Below, piece after piece: positions 45,215 through 53,513 of a DNA stretch of 56,141 bases. Made by a program: the position numbers and the translations under genes. Positions within the stretch are counted from its first letter, which is position 1, and every line of letters begins with the position of its first letter. The stretch is from Candidatus Competibacter sp. Its GTDB lineage: Bacteria > Pseudomonadota > Gammaproteobacteria > Competibacterales > Competibacteraceae. The notes under the pieces are model-generated. The model had not been told where the DNA came from. It did no database searches and saw nothing but the letters and a program-made list of their open reading frames with translations. Location: assembly GCA_029624815.1 (NCBI GenBank), contig JARSSH010000055.1, positions 1 through 56,141 on the forward strand. Direction: 5' to 3'.

Positions 45215-45683
45215 GGGTGCGATGCGTATTTGCGGGTCTCGATTGCGGCGGCATGGCTTGATCGTCTGGCGGCTGTCGTGGGCCGAGCGCGGGCGGCTGA
45301 TGCAAGCGTGGTTCATGTTGCATGGCGTTGCGCTGGCCTTGCGCTGGGCGGGCTTTCAGCGTGTGTACAGGTTCCTGGAGCGCGGGATCGGGACAATCGC
45401 TCCAACCGTCGGCGATGAAATGCAGCGTGCGGATCAAGCCTGTGTTTTGGCTCGTTTGGTACAGGGCGCGGCGGTGTGGAGCCTGCACGCTCCCACCTGC
45501 CTGCATCGCTCGCTGACGCTGTGGTGGCTGCTGGGGCGTCAGGGCATCGCCAGTGAATTGCGGATTGGGGTGCGCAAGGAGCAGGGACGGTTCGAGGCGC
45601 ATGCCTGGGTGGAGCGCGAAGGGGTGGCGTTGAACGGTGAGTTGGATGTAGGTTCGCGCTTTGCGGCTTTTCGGGGTCTTTGA
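45207..45683 (+). CDS. Lasso-peptide-B2-like transglutaminase-fold protein
   Basis: A 158-aa protein of the microcin J25 McjB C-terminal/lasso B2 type. The papain-like triad residues Cys98 (HAPTCLHRSL) and His132 (FEAHAWVE) are in place; the acid is probably Asp147 or a nearby polar residue. In lasso pathways B2 cleaves the leader. It begins inside the GTPase gene end. No lasso cyclase (asparagine-synthetase-like) gene is in the window. Two PqqD-type and other peptide-tailoring genes follow within 7 kb, which suggests a role in the same pathway. Confidence 0.8.
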   Translation: MSEGAMRICGSRLRRHGLIVWRLSWAERGRLMQAWFMLHGVALALRWAGFQRVYRFLERGIGTIAPTVGDEMQRADQACVLARLVQGAAVWSLHAPTCLHRSLTLWWLLGRQGIASELRIGVRKEQGRFEAHAWVEREGVALNGELDVGSRFAAFRGL

Positions 45684-45750
45684 CCGTTTGCACAAAATCC
45701 GCAACCGAATTGGCTTATTCTCGAACAGATGAATTCAGGAGAACGCCGCG

Positions 45751-46188
45751 ATGACAACCGTTGTTCACCACGACCACGATTTCTACTCGTGGGCCATGCA
45801 TAACGCCCAGTTGCTGCGGGAAGGCCGATGGGCGGAAATCGATTGCGAGTACGTCGCCGAGGAACTGGAAGACATGGGCGCGACTAAAGAGCGAGAGCTG
45901 GAGAGCCGATTGGGCGTGTTGATGGCGCATTTGCTGAAGTGGATTTTCCAGCCGGAACGGCGCGGCAATAGCTGGATTGCCACCATCAAGGAGCAGCGGC
46001 AGCGGATCGCGCGCCTTTTGAGGAAAAATCCGGGACTGAAATCCTGCCTGAATGAAGCGTTCGTGGATGCCTATGCGGATGCGCGCCTGATCGCCGTCCG
46101 CGAAACCAATTTGCCGGAACCGACCTTTCCGGAAACCGCGTCGTTCTCACTGGAACAGGTTTTGGATGATGGGTATTGGCCTGGGTAG
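45751..46188 (+). CDS. DUF29 family protein
   Basis: A 145-aa protein with the DUF29 pattern DFYSWAMHNAQLLREGRWAEID, then YVAEELEDMGATKERELESRL, WQP-like WIFQPERRGNSW and LPEPTFPETASFSLEQVLDDGYWP. DUF29 proteins are common in cyanobacteria and some proteobacteria, often in many copies. Function is unknown. ATG at 45751 follows CAGGAGAACG. It may be unrelated to the peptide system on either side. Confidence 0.88.
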   Translation: MTTVVHHDHDFYSWAMHNAQLLREGRWAEIDCEYVAEELEDMGATKERELESRLGVLMAHLLKWIFQPERRGNSWIATIKEQRQRIARLLRKNPGLKSCLNEAFVDAYADARLIAVRETNLPEPTFPETASFSLEQVLDDGYWPG

Positions 46189-46222
46189 GAAGGGACGCGC
46201 CTGCGTTTCAATGACTGTTCCC

Positions 46223-46244
46223 GCCGCGCGATCGATCGCGCGGC
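46223..46244. repeat. 22-bp perfect palindrome
   Basis: A perfect inverted repeat centred on GCGATCGATCGC with GCCGC/GCGGC flanks, without loop bases. It is followed by ATTTTCC. It lies in the 261-bp gap between DUF29 and the Uma2 gene, where I see no gene. It could be a weak terminator or a protein-binding site. Confidence 0.7.
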
Positions 46245-46449
46245 ATTTTCCCTGGACGCAAGCGGCTTGAGGGGATGTTTTCGAACTGAGCCGATTCATT
46301 ACCGTCTCGATTATCCAAGGCGGTTCGAGGATTTGGCGCATGTCCGGGAGGCCATCGTGGAACACGCACGCCATGAGGGCGATGGCGTATGATTTCCCGG
46401 AGGTACGACCATGTGTGGGTAGTGTGTGGTAAGTTGGGGAGAGGTTGAC

Positions 46450-47049
46450 ATGACGAATCTGGCCGTCCAAACCGCTTTCGGTGTCGAAGCTTATCTTGCC
46501 TGGGAAGAGCGGCAAGAAGAAAAGCATGAGTTTATCGCCGGTGAAGTGTTCGCCATGGCGGGCGCGCGACGCGAGCATGTAGTGGTGTCCCTAAACCTAG
46601 CCGCCGCTTTCAAGCAACGGTTGCGCGGCGGACCCTGTCAGGCCTATGTCGCGGATTTGAAATTGCGGGTGGAAGCGGCGGATGCCTTTTTCTACCCGGA
46701 TGTGGTGGTGTCGTGCGATCCGCGCGATCACGCGGCGAGTCAGTTCATTGCCCATCCGACCTTGATCGTGGAGGTGTTGTCGGAGTCCACCGCCGCCTTC
46801 GACCGGGGCAACAAGTTCGCGGCTTACCGCACGCTGCCGTCCTTACGGGAGTATGTGTTGGTGGATATCGAAGCGCGCCGCGTGGAAACATTCCGGCGCA
46901 CTCCGGAAAACGACTGGTTGTTTCACGAATCTCTTCCGGGTTGCGGGGAATGCGTGTTTCCGGCCTTGAACATTTCGATCCCGTTTGAAGAGATCTTTGA
47001 AAACCTGGTTCCCCAGGCGGCAGGGAATGACGCTTCCGCAACCGAATGA
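46450..47049 (+). CDS. Uma2 family (DUF820) restriction-like endonuclease-fold protein
   Basis: A 199-aa PD-(D/E)XK-fold protein. Family motifs: EEKHEFIAGEVFAMAGARREH, then YPDVVVSC (catalytic Asp), PTLIVEVLSESTAAFDRGNKF (catalytic Glu-Val) and Y.LVD...RRVE. Many genomes carry numerous copies; the role is unresolved. ATG at 46450 follows GGAGAGG. The first PqqD gene starts 3 bp downstream, so it may share a transcript with the peptide system by position alone. Confidence 0.9.
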   Translation: MTNLAVQTAFGVEAYLAWEERQEEKHEFIAGEVFAMAGARREHVVVSLNLAAAFKQRLRGGPCQAYVADLKLRVEAADAFFYPDVVVSCDPRDHAASQFIAHPTLIVEVLSESTAAFDRGNKFAAYRTLPSLREYVLVDIEARRVETFRRTPENDWLFHESLPGCGECVFPALNISIPFEEIFENLVPQAAGNDASATE

Positions 47050-47052
47050 TGG

Positions 47053-47355
47053 ATGGCAACCACAGTGGAAAGCCGCTCGATGTTGACCCGCGACGCGCGT
47101 TTGCAAATTCCCGAGCAGGTAGTCACTCGCCAGGTCGGCGATGAGACCGTCCTCCTCAATCTCGAATCCGGAATCTACTTTGGTCTCGATCCGGTGGGCA
47201 GCCGCTTTCTCGAACTGCTCGAAGCGGAAGGCACGCTGGCGGCGGTCCTTGCCAAGATGTTGGAGGAGTTCGACGTGACCGAAACCCAACTGGAGGCCGA
47301 TCTCCTGCGGCTTGCGGACGAGATGCTCGCCAGCGGTTTGCTCGAAGCGGCCTAA
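47053..47355 (+). CDS. PqqD-family peptide chaperone (first copy)
   Basis: A 100-aa winged-helix protein of the PqqD/RiPP recognition element type. The typical pattern is PEQVVTRQVGDETVLLNLESGIYFGLDPVGSRFLELL, then a helical half ending in LLRLADEMLASGLLEA. PqqD proteins bind leader peptides and hand them to modifying enzymes; lasso B1 proteins are the same fold. It begins directly after the Uma2 gene and is 50 bp before the nucleotidyltransferase. Confidence 0.88.
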   Translation: MATTVESRSMLTRDARLQIPEQVVTRQVGDETVLLNLESGIYFGLDPVGSRFLELLEAEGTLAAVLAKMLEEFDVTETQLEADLLRLADEMLASGLLEAA

Positions 47356-47405
47356 CGGTCGGGAATCGGCGCGTGGTTCGCCCGCATCGCCACGAGGAGA
47401 TTGGG

Positions 47406-48659
47406 TTGGAAATAACGACTTGCGCAACCCTGCTGGACTGCTTGCACCGGGATGAACATCGGCTCGATCCGGCTGCTTTGTCGGTTTTGACCGACGAGGG
47501 ATGGACAGCCCTGATCGAGATGGCGACCCGGCACGGCGTGGCGCCTCTGCTGTATCGGCGCTTGAAGGCGCCCCCACTGGCCGGGTGTGTGCCGGATGGC
47601 GTTCGGAAGCGACTGCGCGGTTTGTATCTCAATACCGCGGCGTGCAATATGCGTCTTTACGAAGAACTGCGACCGCTGTTGTTGGCGCTGCGCGCGGCCG
47701 GAATTCCGGTGGTCGTATTAAAGGGCGCGTATTTGGCCGAGCAGGTTTATCGCAATATCGCCCTGCGGCCGATGGGCGATATCGATCTGCTGGTTCCCGC
47801 AAGCCAGGCGCGGGAGGCGTGGCGGGTGGTGAAGGAACTGGGCTATCGGTTGCTTTATCCCGCGACCGAGACCCTGATTCCATCGTTCGGCAAGGACTTC
47901 GTTTGCCGGAAGCCGGGTGGCTTCGCGCCGGTGGAAATACATTGGACGATCAGGATCGCCGGGATCTCCGACAAAAAGGACGGCATGGATGACAAGGAAC
48001 TGTGGCAAAACGCCCGGACGATCCGCATCGCCGAGATCGACGCCATGACACTGTCGATTGAGGATTTTCTGCTGCATCTTTGCCTGCATGCGTCCTACCA
48101 GCACGAATTCGCTTTCGGATTGCGAGGGTTGTGCGACATCGCGATTTTCATCGAACGGTTCGAGCCGGAGATCGATTGGTCGGCGTTGCGCGCGCGGGTT
48201 TCGCGCCATCGCTGGTGCAAGGGCGTCTATTTGATCCTTTATCTGGCCAGCGTCCGAATGGGCGCCGCCGTGCCGGAGGAAGTTCTGTCCGCGCTGAAGC
48301 CAGTCGATCCGCCGGCCGGGGTGATCGAACAGGTCGAACGGCGGCTGTTCGGCGCGGGCGCGGAGACGATGGCGATGACCTCGAACACAATCGACTTTTT
48401 CAAGCCGGGACGGCTTGGCGATTGGGCGAGGGTGCTGTGGCGGCGCTTGTTCCCCAGCCGGGAAGAAATGACCTATATGTATCCGATTCCCCCAGGATCA
48501 TGGGTGCTGTATGGGTATTATCTGGTGCGAATAAGGGACTTGATGCGACGCCATGGGGCGGTGGCATGGCGTCTGCTGCGCGGCGACCGGGAACTGACCG
48601 AAACCGTGCGCCGACGCGCCGCGCTGCGGGAGTGGTTGTTTAAAGCGGATGCCCAGTAG
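47406..48659 (+). CDS. Nucleotidyltransferase family protein
   Basis: A roughly 417-aa protein of the large nucleotidyltransferase family often found with PqqD and HPr-kinase-like genes. The catalytic pattern is VVLKGAYLAEQVYRNIALRPMGDIDLLV, where D-I-D binds metal; later VEIHWTIR and IEDFLLHLCLHASYQHEFAFGLRGLCDI are family marks. TTG at 47406 with GAGGAG 6 nt upstream is preferred; GTG 47373 has no site. In the paeninodin lasso cluster a homologue accompanies a kinase. Its substrate here is unknown. Confidence 0.85.
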   Translation: MEITTCATLLDCLHRDEHRLDPAALSVLTDEGWTALIEMATRHGVAPLLYRRLKAPPLAGCVPDGVRKRLRGLYLNTAACNMRLYEELRPLLLALRAAGIPVVVLKGAYLAEQVYRNIALRPMGDIDLLVPASQAREAWRVVKELGYRLLYPATETLIPSFGKDFVCRKPGGFAPVEIHWTIRIAGISDKKDGMDDKELWQNARTIRIAEIDAMTLSIEDFLLHLCLHASYQHEFAFGLRGLCDIAIFIERFEPEIDWSALRARVSRHRWCKGVYLILYLASVRMGAAVPEEVLSALKPVDPPAGVIEQVERRLFGAGAETMAMTSNTIDFFKPGRLGDWARVLWRRLFPSREEMTYMYPIPPGSWVLYGYYLVRIRDLMRRHGAVAWRLLRGDRELTETVRRRAALREWLFKADAQ

Positions 48660-48691
48660 CGGCGGCGAATGCAGTCTCGGCGACTGAAGGC

Positions 48692-50545
48692 ATGTCGAAT
48701 CGTACCGCCTATTTGACCGAGCGGTTCCGCAAGGCGCTGGCGCAGTTGCCTCATCTGCCGTGGGCGCTGGGACTGATCTGGCGCGCGACCCGCGGTTGGA
48801 CGCTGGCTTGGGCGGTGCTGATGGTGGCGCAGGGCTTGCTGCCCGTCGCGGTGGTGCTGCTGACCCGCACTCTGGTGGATAGCCTGGTCGCCACGGTGCA
48901 AGCGCCGGGAGACGGGCCGGCGCTGCGGCAAAGCCTGGTTTGGGTGGCGCTGATGGCGGGATTGCTGTTGCTTACGGAGGGCTTGCGCAGTATTTCCGCC
49001 TGGGTGCGCACCGCTCAGGCCGAGTGGTTGCGCGATGATCTCGATGATCGGATTCATGCTCAAGCCGCCCATTTGGACCTGAGCTATTACGAAACCCCCG
49101 AATACTACGATCAGTTGCACCGGGCGCGGGTGGACGCGCGCGACCGTCCGCGGGCGCTGCTGGAAAACATTGGCAACCTGACCCAGAACGGCCTAACCTT
49201 GCTGGCGATGGCCGGCATATTGTGGGGGTACGCGCCCTGGCTGCCGCTGGTATTGATCGGCGGCGCGCTGCCGGCGTTGTGGGTGGCGGCGCGCACCATC
49301 ATGCGCTTTCATCGATGGCGGGTTCGCAATACCGGCCACGAACGCCGCGCGAACTATTACGATTGGATGCTGACCTGGGACCGGGCGGCGGCGGAACTGC
49401 GTCTGTTCGACCTCGGCGACTCGTTTCGGACCGCCTACCGCGCCGTGCGGGCCAGACTGCGCGGCGAGCGCTTGCAACTCGCCCGCCAGCAGATGTGGGC
49501 CGAATTGGGTGCGGACGCCGCCGCATTGCTGGCGATGGGGTTGACCATCGCCTGGATGGTCGGACGGCTGATGCAAGGTTTGGCCAGCCTGGGCGATCTG
49601 GCGTTGTTCTATCAGGTCTTCAGCCAAGGGCAAAAATTGTTGCGCACCGCGCTGGGCAGCGTCGGCGAGATGTACAGCAACCTCCTGTTTCTAGGTAATC
49701 TTTACGAATTCCTGGCCTTGCGTCCTCTGATCGCGGAGCCGCGAGATCCCTCGTCCCCGCCGTCGGATGCGCCGGGCACGATCCGCTTGGAAAAGGTGAG
49801 TTTCCGCTATCCCGGCAGCCAGCGCTTGGCGTTGGACAGCTTCGATCTTACCCTCCCCGCCGGCCAGATCGTGGCCATCGTCGGTGAGAACGGCGCGGGC
49901 AAGAGCACGCTGCTCAAGCTGCTGTGCCGTTTGTACGACCCGGAGGCGGGCCGGGTCAGTTGGGATGGGATCGACCTGCGCGAACTGGCGCTGGCCGACT
50001 GGCGCCGACGGATCACGGTGCTGTTTCAGGAGCCGGTCCATTATCATGACACCGTCGCCTACAACATCGCCTGTGGCGATCTGGCGGTCGCGTCGGATGA
50101 GGCGGCCATGGTCGCCGCTGCCGAGGCCGCCGGAGCCGAGAAGTCGATCCAGCGCTTGCCCCACGGCTATGAGACGGTGTTGGGCAAATGGTTCGGCGGC
50201 GCGGAGCTGAGCGTGGGCGAATGGCAGCGGCTGGCGCTGGCGCGGGCTTTTCTGCGGCGATCCGCGCTGCTGATTCTGGACGAGCCGACCAGCGCCATGG
50301 ATTCCTGGGCGGAAGCCGACTGGCTGGCGCGGTTTCGCGATCTGGCCGCCGGCCGCACCGCCCTGGTGATTACCCACCGCTTCACCACCGCCCTGCACGC
50401 CGACGTCATCCATGTCATGGGGCAGGGCCGCATTCTCGAATCCGGCGGTCACGCCGAATTGCTGGCGCGAGGCGGGCGCTACGCCCAGTCGTGGACGCAA
50501 CAACTGCGGGAGACCGGGAAAGGTCGGATGGAGGGCGCATCGTGA
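48692..50545 (+). CDS. ABC transporter, fused permease/ATPase (peptide exporter type)
   Basis: A 617-aa half transporter with five or six N-terminal helices (residues 30-310) and an ATPase. Walker A is VGENGAGKSTLLK (about 396-404), the signature is the unusual ELSVGEWQRLALARA (LSGGQ replaced by LSVGE), and Walker B is LLILDEPTSAMD (about 525). No C39 peptidase domain is at the N-terminus, so leader cleavage must be done elsewhere. It is within the peptide operon and probably exports the product. Confidence 0.92.
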   Translation: MSNRTAYLTERFRKALAQLPHLPWALGLIWRATRGWTLAWAVLMVAQGLLPVAVVLLTRTLVDSLVATVQAPGDGPALRQSLVWVALMAGLLLLTEGLRSISAWVRTAQAEWLRDDLDDRIHAQAAHLDLSYYETPEYYDQLHRARVDARDRPRALLENIGNLTQNGLTLLAMAGILWGYAPWLPLVLIGGALPALWVAARTIMRFHRWRVRNTGHERRANYYDWMLTWDRAAAELRLFDLGDSFRTAYRAVRARLRGERLQLARQQMWAELGADAAALLAMGLTIAWMVGRLMQGLASLGDLALFYQVFSQGQKLLRTALGSVGEMYSNLLFLGNLYEFLALRPLIAEPRDPSSPPSDAPGTIRLEKVSFRYPGSQRLALDSFDLTLPAGQIVAIVGENGAGKSTLLKLLCRLYDPEAGRVSWDGIDLRELALADWRRRITVLFQEPVHYHDTVAYNIACGDLAVASDEAAMVAAAEAAGAEKSIQRLPHGYETVLGKWFGGAELSVGEWQRLALARAFLRRSALLILDEPTSAMDSWAEADWLARFRDLAAGRTALVITHRFTTALHADVIHVMGQGRILESGGHAELLARGGRYAQSWTQQLRETGKGRMEGAS

Positions 50546-50721
50546 AGGCGGACAGGTGGTTTCGTGATCTGGCTGTACGATATACATCCGCTGGTACAGG
50601 CCATGACCGTCGGAGAGTGCGGAAGTTTATCGAACTCGCGGATGTCAATCGCTGGCTACCGCCGTGGCTGTACGTGCGCCGGGTCGTGGCGGACGTCTGG
50701 AAATTTTTCAAAGATTCTTAG
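50542..50721 (+). CDS. Small unknown protein between ABC exporter and S24-like gene
   Basis: A GTG at 50542 overlaps the ABC stop (GTGA) and opens 59 codons that fill the whole gap to the next gene. The product is basic, with an aromatic C-terminal half (NRWLPPWLYVRRVVADVWKFF). I recognise no family. The coupling and exact fit argue that it is translated. It could be a membrane-bound accessory or a second peptide substrate; it has no Cys and no obvious core. Confidence 0.5.
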   Translation: MKADRWFRDLAVRYTSAGTGHDRRRVRKFIELADVNRWLPPWLYVRRVVADVWKFFKDS

Positions 50722-50733
50722 GGGGTTGTATTG

Positions 50734-51156
50734 ATGGCGTTTGTTTCCACCCGTATCGTTCGCGGGCTGCGCGAACTGGCGGTCGAGTCGCCGGTGAGCT
50801 TGCGGGTCAGCGGTGAGTGTATGGTGCCCCTGCTTGCGAACGGGGCGATGATCCAGGTGGTTCGCCAGCGGTTTTACTGGCCCGGTGATCTAATGGTCGT
50901 CCATGCGCCGGATGGTCGCTTGCTGGTTCACCGGCTGTTGGGCTGTTATTCCAAGGGGCGGGGATGGCGCTGGTTGACTCAGGCCGATAATGCCCGCTGG
51001 CCTGATGCCGCCTTGCCTACGGAACGGATCATCGGCAAAGTATGCGGTGGGGACTGCTCCGAGTGGCTGGTTCGGGTGCCGCTTGCCCACCGGGTGAAGG
51101 CTGTGCTCCGTTTCTTCCGGTTCGTTTTGATCCACATGAGAATCTTGTGCCGATGA
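50734..51156 (+). CDS. S24/S26 peptidase-like protein with altered dyad
   Basis: A 140-aa protein of the signal peptidase/LexA fold. The region SGECMVPLLANGAMIQV corresponds to the nucleophile box (normally G-x-SM-x-P): Cys29 stands where Ser is expected. RFYWPGDLMVVHAPDGRLLVHRLLG corresponds to the Lys box, with His66 in place of Lys. Activity could be thiol-based or lost. ATG at 50734 follows TTAGGGGG. Its stop overlaps the HprK-like start (ATGA). Confidence 0.78.
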   Translation: MAFVSTRIVRGLRELAVESPVSLRVSGECMVPLLANGAMIQVVRQRFYWPGDLMVVHAPDGRLLVHRLLGCYSKGRGWRWLTQADNARWPDAALPTERIIGKVCGGDCSEWLVRVPLAHRVKAVLRFFRFVLIHMRILCR

Positions 51157-52082
51157 GTTTTGGCGAGAGTTTCCTGAACTATCCCGACTTGTTCCCAGCC
51201 CGGTCTAGCGGCGAGCCATGGGGGGACGAACAGGTAATGATCCGCTTTGCGGGCAATGTCTATGCTTGGGTGGGTCTAAGCGCAATCCAAGCGACTGCGG
51301 CGCGCCAACGGTTCGGCGAATTGTGTTTGCCGCCAGACGAGGAATCGCCAGCGGCGGTGGAGATCCAGGTTTTCCGCGCGACGGCCGATGATTTTTTTGA
51401 TAACGGGCGAGTCTGGTCGTTCGAACTCGATTTGGACTACGCGCCGGACGCAGTGAGCATCGCCGGCTTTCATTTCATGGCTCGACTAGACTGGATGCCT
51501 GGGTTGCGGGCGGCGCTGTGGACATCGGAAGACAGTCGGCTGGTGTCTCATTCTATTTTTGAAAACTTTTTCCGGGTCGTCGTCGCCTACCATCTATTCG
51601 AACAGGGCGGTGTGTTGCTGCATAGCAGCGCGGCGGTGGTAAACGGTGACGACGCCTATGTGTTCTTTGGACCATCTGGGGCGGGCAAGTCCACGATTTC
51701 GTACTTGAGTTTCGCCGCCGGCCACGCGGTTTTGAGCGATGACATGAACGCCCTACGGGTGACGTCAGCCGCCGTGATGGTGGAAAAATTGCCCTTCGCG
51801 GGCGATTTCGGCCAGACGGTGGGCGGGGCCGATGGGTTCTATCCAGTACGTGCGCTGTGCCGCCTGGAAAAAGGGCCAGACCCCACATTGCAGATCCTGC
51901 GGCCCGCTGCGGCCGTCGCTGCCTTGCTTGGCTGCGCGCCGTTTATCAATCGCAATCCTTATCGTCGCGATCAATTGTTCGATCAACTGCAAGTTTTGAA
52001 CGCCAGGTTGCCGGTTCGGACGCTGACCTTTGCGCGGGATGACCGATTTTGGGCTTTGCTGCGGAGTGGAGAAAATTCATGA
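51153..52082 (+). CDS. HPr-kinase-like protein (HprK/PadeK type)
   Basis: A 309-aa protein. The N-terminal half is variable; the C-terminal half is the HprK fold with VLLHSSAAVV, P-loop FFGPSGAGKST (residues 173-181), VLSDDMNALR (metal/catalytic Asp) and FPYP-like PVRALCRLEKG. Homologues in lasso clusters phosphorylate the peptide's C-terminal Ser; others sit in exosortase loci. The precursor candidate in this locus ends in serines (SNSS). It is coupled at both ends by ATGA overlaps. Confidence 0.82.
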   Translation: MSFGESFLNYPDLFPARSSGEPWGDEQVMIRFAGNVYAWVGLSAIQATAARQRFGELCLPPDEESPAAVEIQVFRATADDFFDNGRVWSFELDLDYAPDAVSIAGFHFMARLDWMPGLRAALWTSEDSRLVSHSIFENFFRVVVAYHLFEQGGVLLHSSAAVVNGDDAYVFFGPSGAGKSTISYLSFAAGHAVLSDDMNALRVTSAAVMVEKLPFAGDFGQTVGGADGFYPVRALCRLEKGPDPTLQILRPAAAVAALLGCAPFINRNPYRRDQLFDQLQVLNARLPVRTLTFARDDRFWALLRSGENS

Positions 52083-52360
52083 TAGAAGCGAACGTGATAT
52101 TGAAGCGATGTGCCGATACCCGTTACCGCAATATCGGGGATGAGGGGGTCGTGGTCCGGCAGACAGTGGGCGAGGTGCTGGTGCTGAACGAGATCGGAAT
52201 TCGGGTACTGGAATTGTTGGAGGCAGCCGTTTCGGTGAGCGGTCTGCTGGACGCGCTGGATGCCGAATATGATATCGACCGGGTTACCCTGGAACGGGAC
52301 GTGTTGGCTTACCTGCAGGAGTTGGTGGACGCGGGAGTGATTGAGCAGGTCGCCGCTTAG
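52079..52360 (+). CDS. PqqD-family peptide chaperone (second copy)
   Basis: A 93-aa PqqD-type protein: KRCADTRYRNIGDEGVVVRQ, EVLVLNEIGIRVLELLEAAV, and a helical end DVLAYLQELVDAGVIEQV. Its start overlaps the kinase stop (ATGA) and it is 70 bp before the radical SAM gene. It is the likely leader-binding partner of that enzyme. Distinct from the first copy (few identical residues beyond the family pattern). Confidence 0.88.
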   Translation: MIEANVILKRCADTRYRNIGDEGVVVRQTVGEVLVLNEIGIRVLELLEAAVSVSGLLDALDAEYDIDRVTLERDVLAYLQELVDAGVIEQVAA

Positions 52361-52430
52361 CGCGTGCTGCGCCACTCTTCCACCTAAGGGAGAAGAACAC
52401 CCCCCTTTAACCCACTGCGAGGCCCCTCCC

Positions 52431-53468
52431 ATGGCGTTTACCGATACGCTTCAGCGCACTTGGCGGGAAAACATTCTGTTTTCGGTGTTGGTCGAGTTGA
52501 CCTACCGTTGCAATCTGAATTGTTTCTTTTGCTACAACGATCCTCATCTTCGGGGCGTTCCGCTTGGTACGAAACAATATATCCGTTTTTTCGAGGACTT
52601 GCGTGCACTCGGCACTTTGAGTCTGACGTTTTCCGGCGGCGAACCACTTGCGCGCGCTGACTTCTTCACATTGGGCCGTCAAGCGCGTGATTTGGGCTTC
52701 ATGGTGCGGGTGAAATCCAACGGTCATGCCCTGAATGACCGGTTGGCGCGGCGGTTGCTAAGGGAAGTGGACCCCTTCATCGTCGAAGTCAGCCTGCATG
52801 GCGCCCACCCAGAAACTCACGACCGCCAAACTCGGGTACCGGGCAGTTTTGGGAAACTATTGGCCAACCTGCGCGAAATGCGGGCACTAGGCTTGAGGAT
52901 CAAGCTGAATAGTCCGCTGACCGCTTGGAACGAATCAGAGATAGAAGCAATGTTCGCACTGGCGGACGATTGGGGTTTGCCGATCCAATTCGATACGCAG
53001 ATCACGCCGCGCGACGATGGGGATTTTGGCCCGTTACAGATTGCACCGTCCCACGCGGGTGTGGCACGACTATTCGCGCTTCAGCGGCAGCGGGCTACCA
53101 CGCACCGGATTGATCAGGAACCGCGCCCGGCGGACGCCACCGCCGAGACCATCGGCGCCAAGCATTGCGGAGCCGGTTCCGCCACGGTGACCATCGATCC
53201 CTTCGGCAATGTCTATCCGTGTGTGCAGTGGCGGCGGCGGGTGGGCAATCTGCATGAGCAGTCCATTCAAACCATTTGGCGACATTCCGGGGCGTTGGCC
53301 GAGGTCCGCCGGCTGGCGGTGGAGGTCAAGCAGGGGATTCGCCAGCATGGCACGCCGGGGTTTGGGTTTTGCCCCGGTTTGGCGGAGCAGGAAACCGGCG
53401 ATCCCGCCAATCTCTATTCCGCTGCCCGACGGTTGCTGGAACTGCGCCAGCGAGCTTCAGTAAGCTAG
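52431..53468 (+). CDS. Radical SAM enzyme with SPASM-like C-terminus
   Basis: A 345-aa enzyme with the [4Fe-4S]-SAM motif CNLNCFFC (Cys27, 31, 34), the GGEP motif in LSLTFSGGEPLARAD and VEVSLHGAHPETHD on the barrel. The C-terminal cysteines Cys246, Cys264 (DPFGNVYPC) and Cys314 (FGFCPGL) resemble a reduced SPASM auxiliary-cluster site. PqqE/AlbA-type enzymes of this form modify ribosomal peptides. ATG at 52431 has GAGG upstream. It follows PqqD directly and faces the precursor candidate. Confidence 0.9.
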   Translation: MAFTDTLQRTWRENILFSVLVELTYRCNLNCFFCYNDPHLRGVPLGTKQYIRFFEDLRALGTLSLTFSGGEPLARADFFTLGRQARDLGFMVRVKSNGHALNDRLARRLLREVDPFIVEVSLHGAHPETHDRQTRVPGSFGKLLANLREMRALGLRIKLNSPLTAWNESEIEAMFALADDWGLPIQFDTQITPRDDGDFGPLQIAPSHAGVARLFALQRQRATTHRIDQEPRPADATAETIGAKHCGAGSATVTIDPFGNVYPCVQWRRRVGNLHEQSIQTIWRHSGALAEVRRLAVEVKQGIRQHGTPGFGFCPGLAEQETGDPANLYSAARRLLELRQRASVS

Positions 53469-53475
53469 AAAAACC

Positions 53476-53497
53476 GCGCCCGCCGGGAGGCGGGCGC
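53476..53497 (-). terminator. Terminator of the precursor-peptide transcript
   Basis: GCGCCCGCC (53476-53484) pairs perfectly with GGCGGGCGC (53489-53497) around a 4-nt loop. On the - strand GGTTTTTCTAG follows, so it terminates the - strand transcript. It has no T-run on the + side but may also slow radical SAM transcription. Confidence 0.85.
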
Positions 53498-53513
53498 TCA
53501 ACAAATTTAAAAG

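Noticed and set aside
46189-46449. Possible transposase remnant between DUF29 and Uma2
   Set aside because: An open - strand frame (KSYAIALMACVFHDGLPDM) looked suggestive, but I could not match it to any transposase family and it overlaps both flanking genes.
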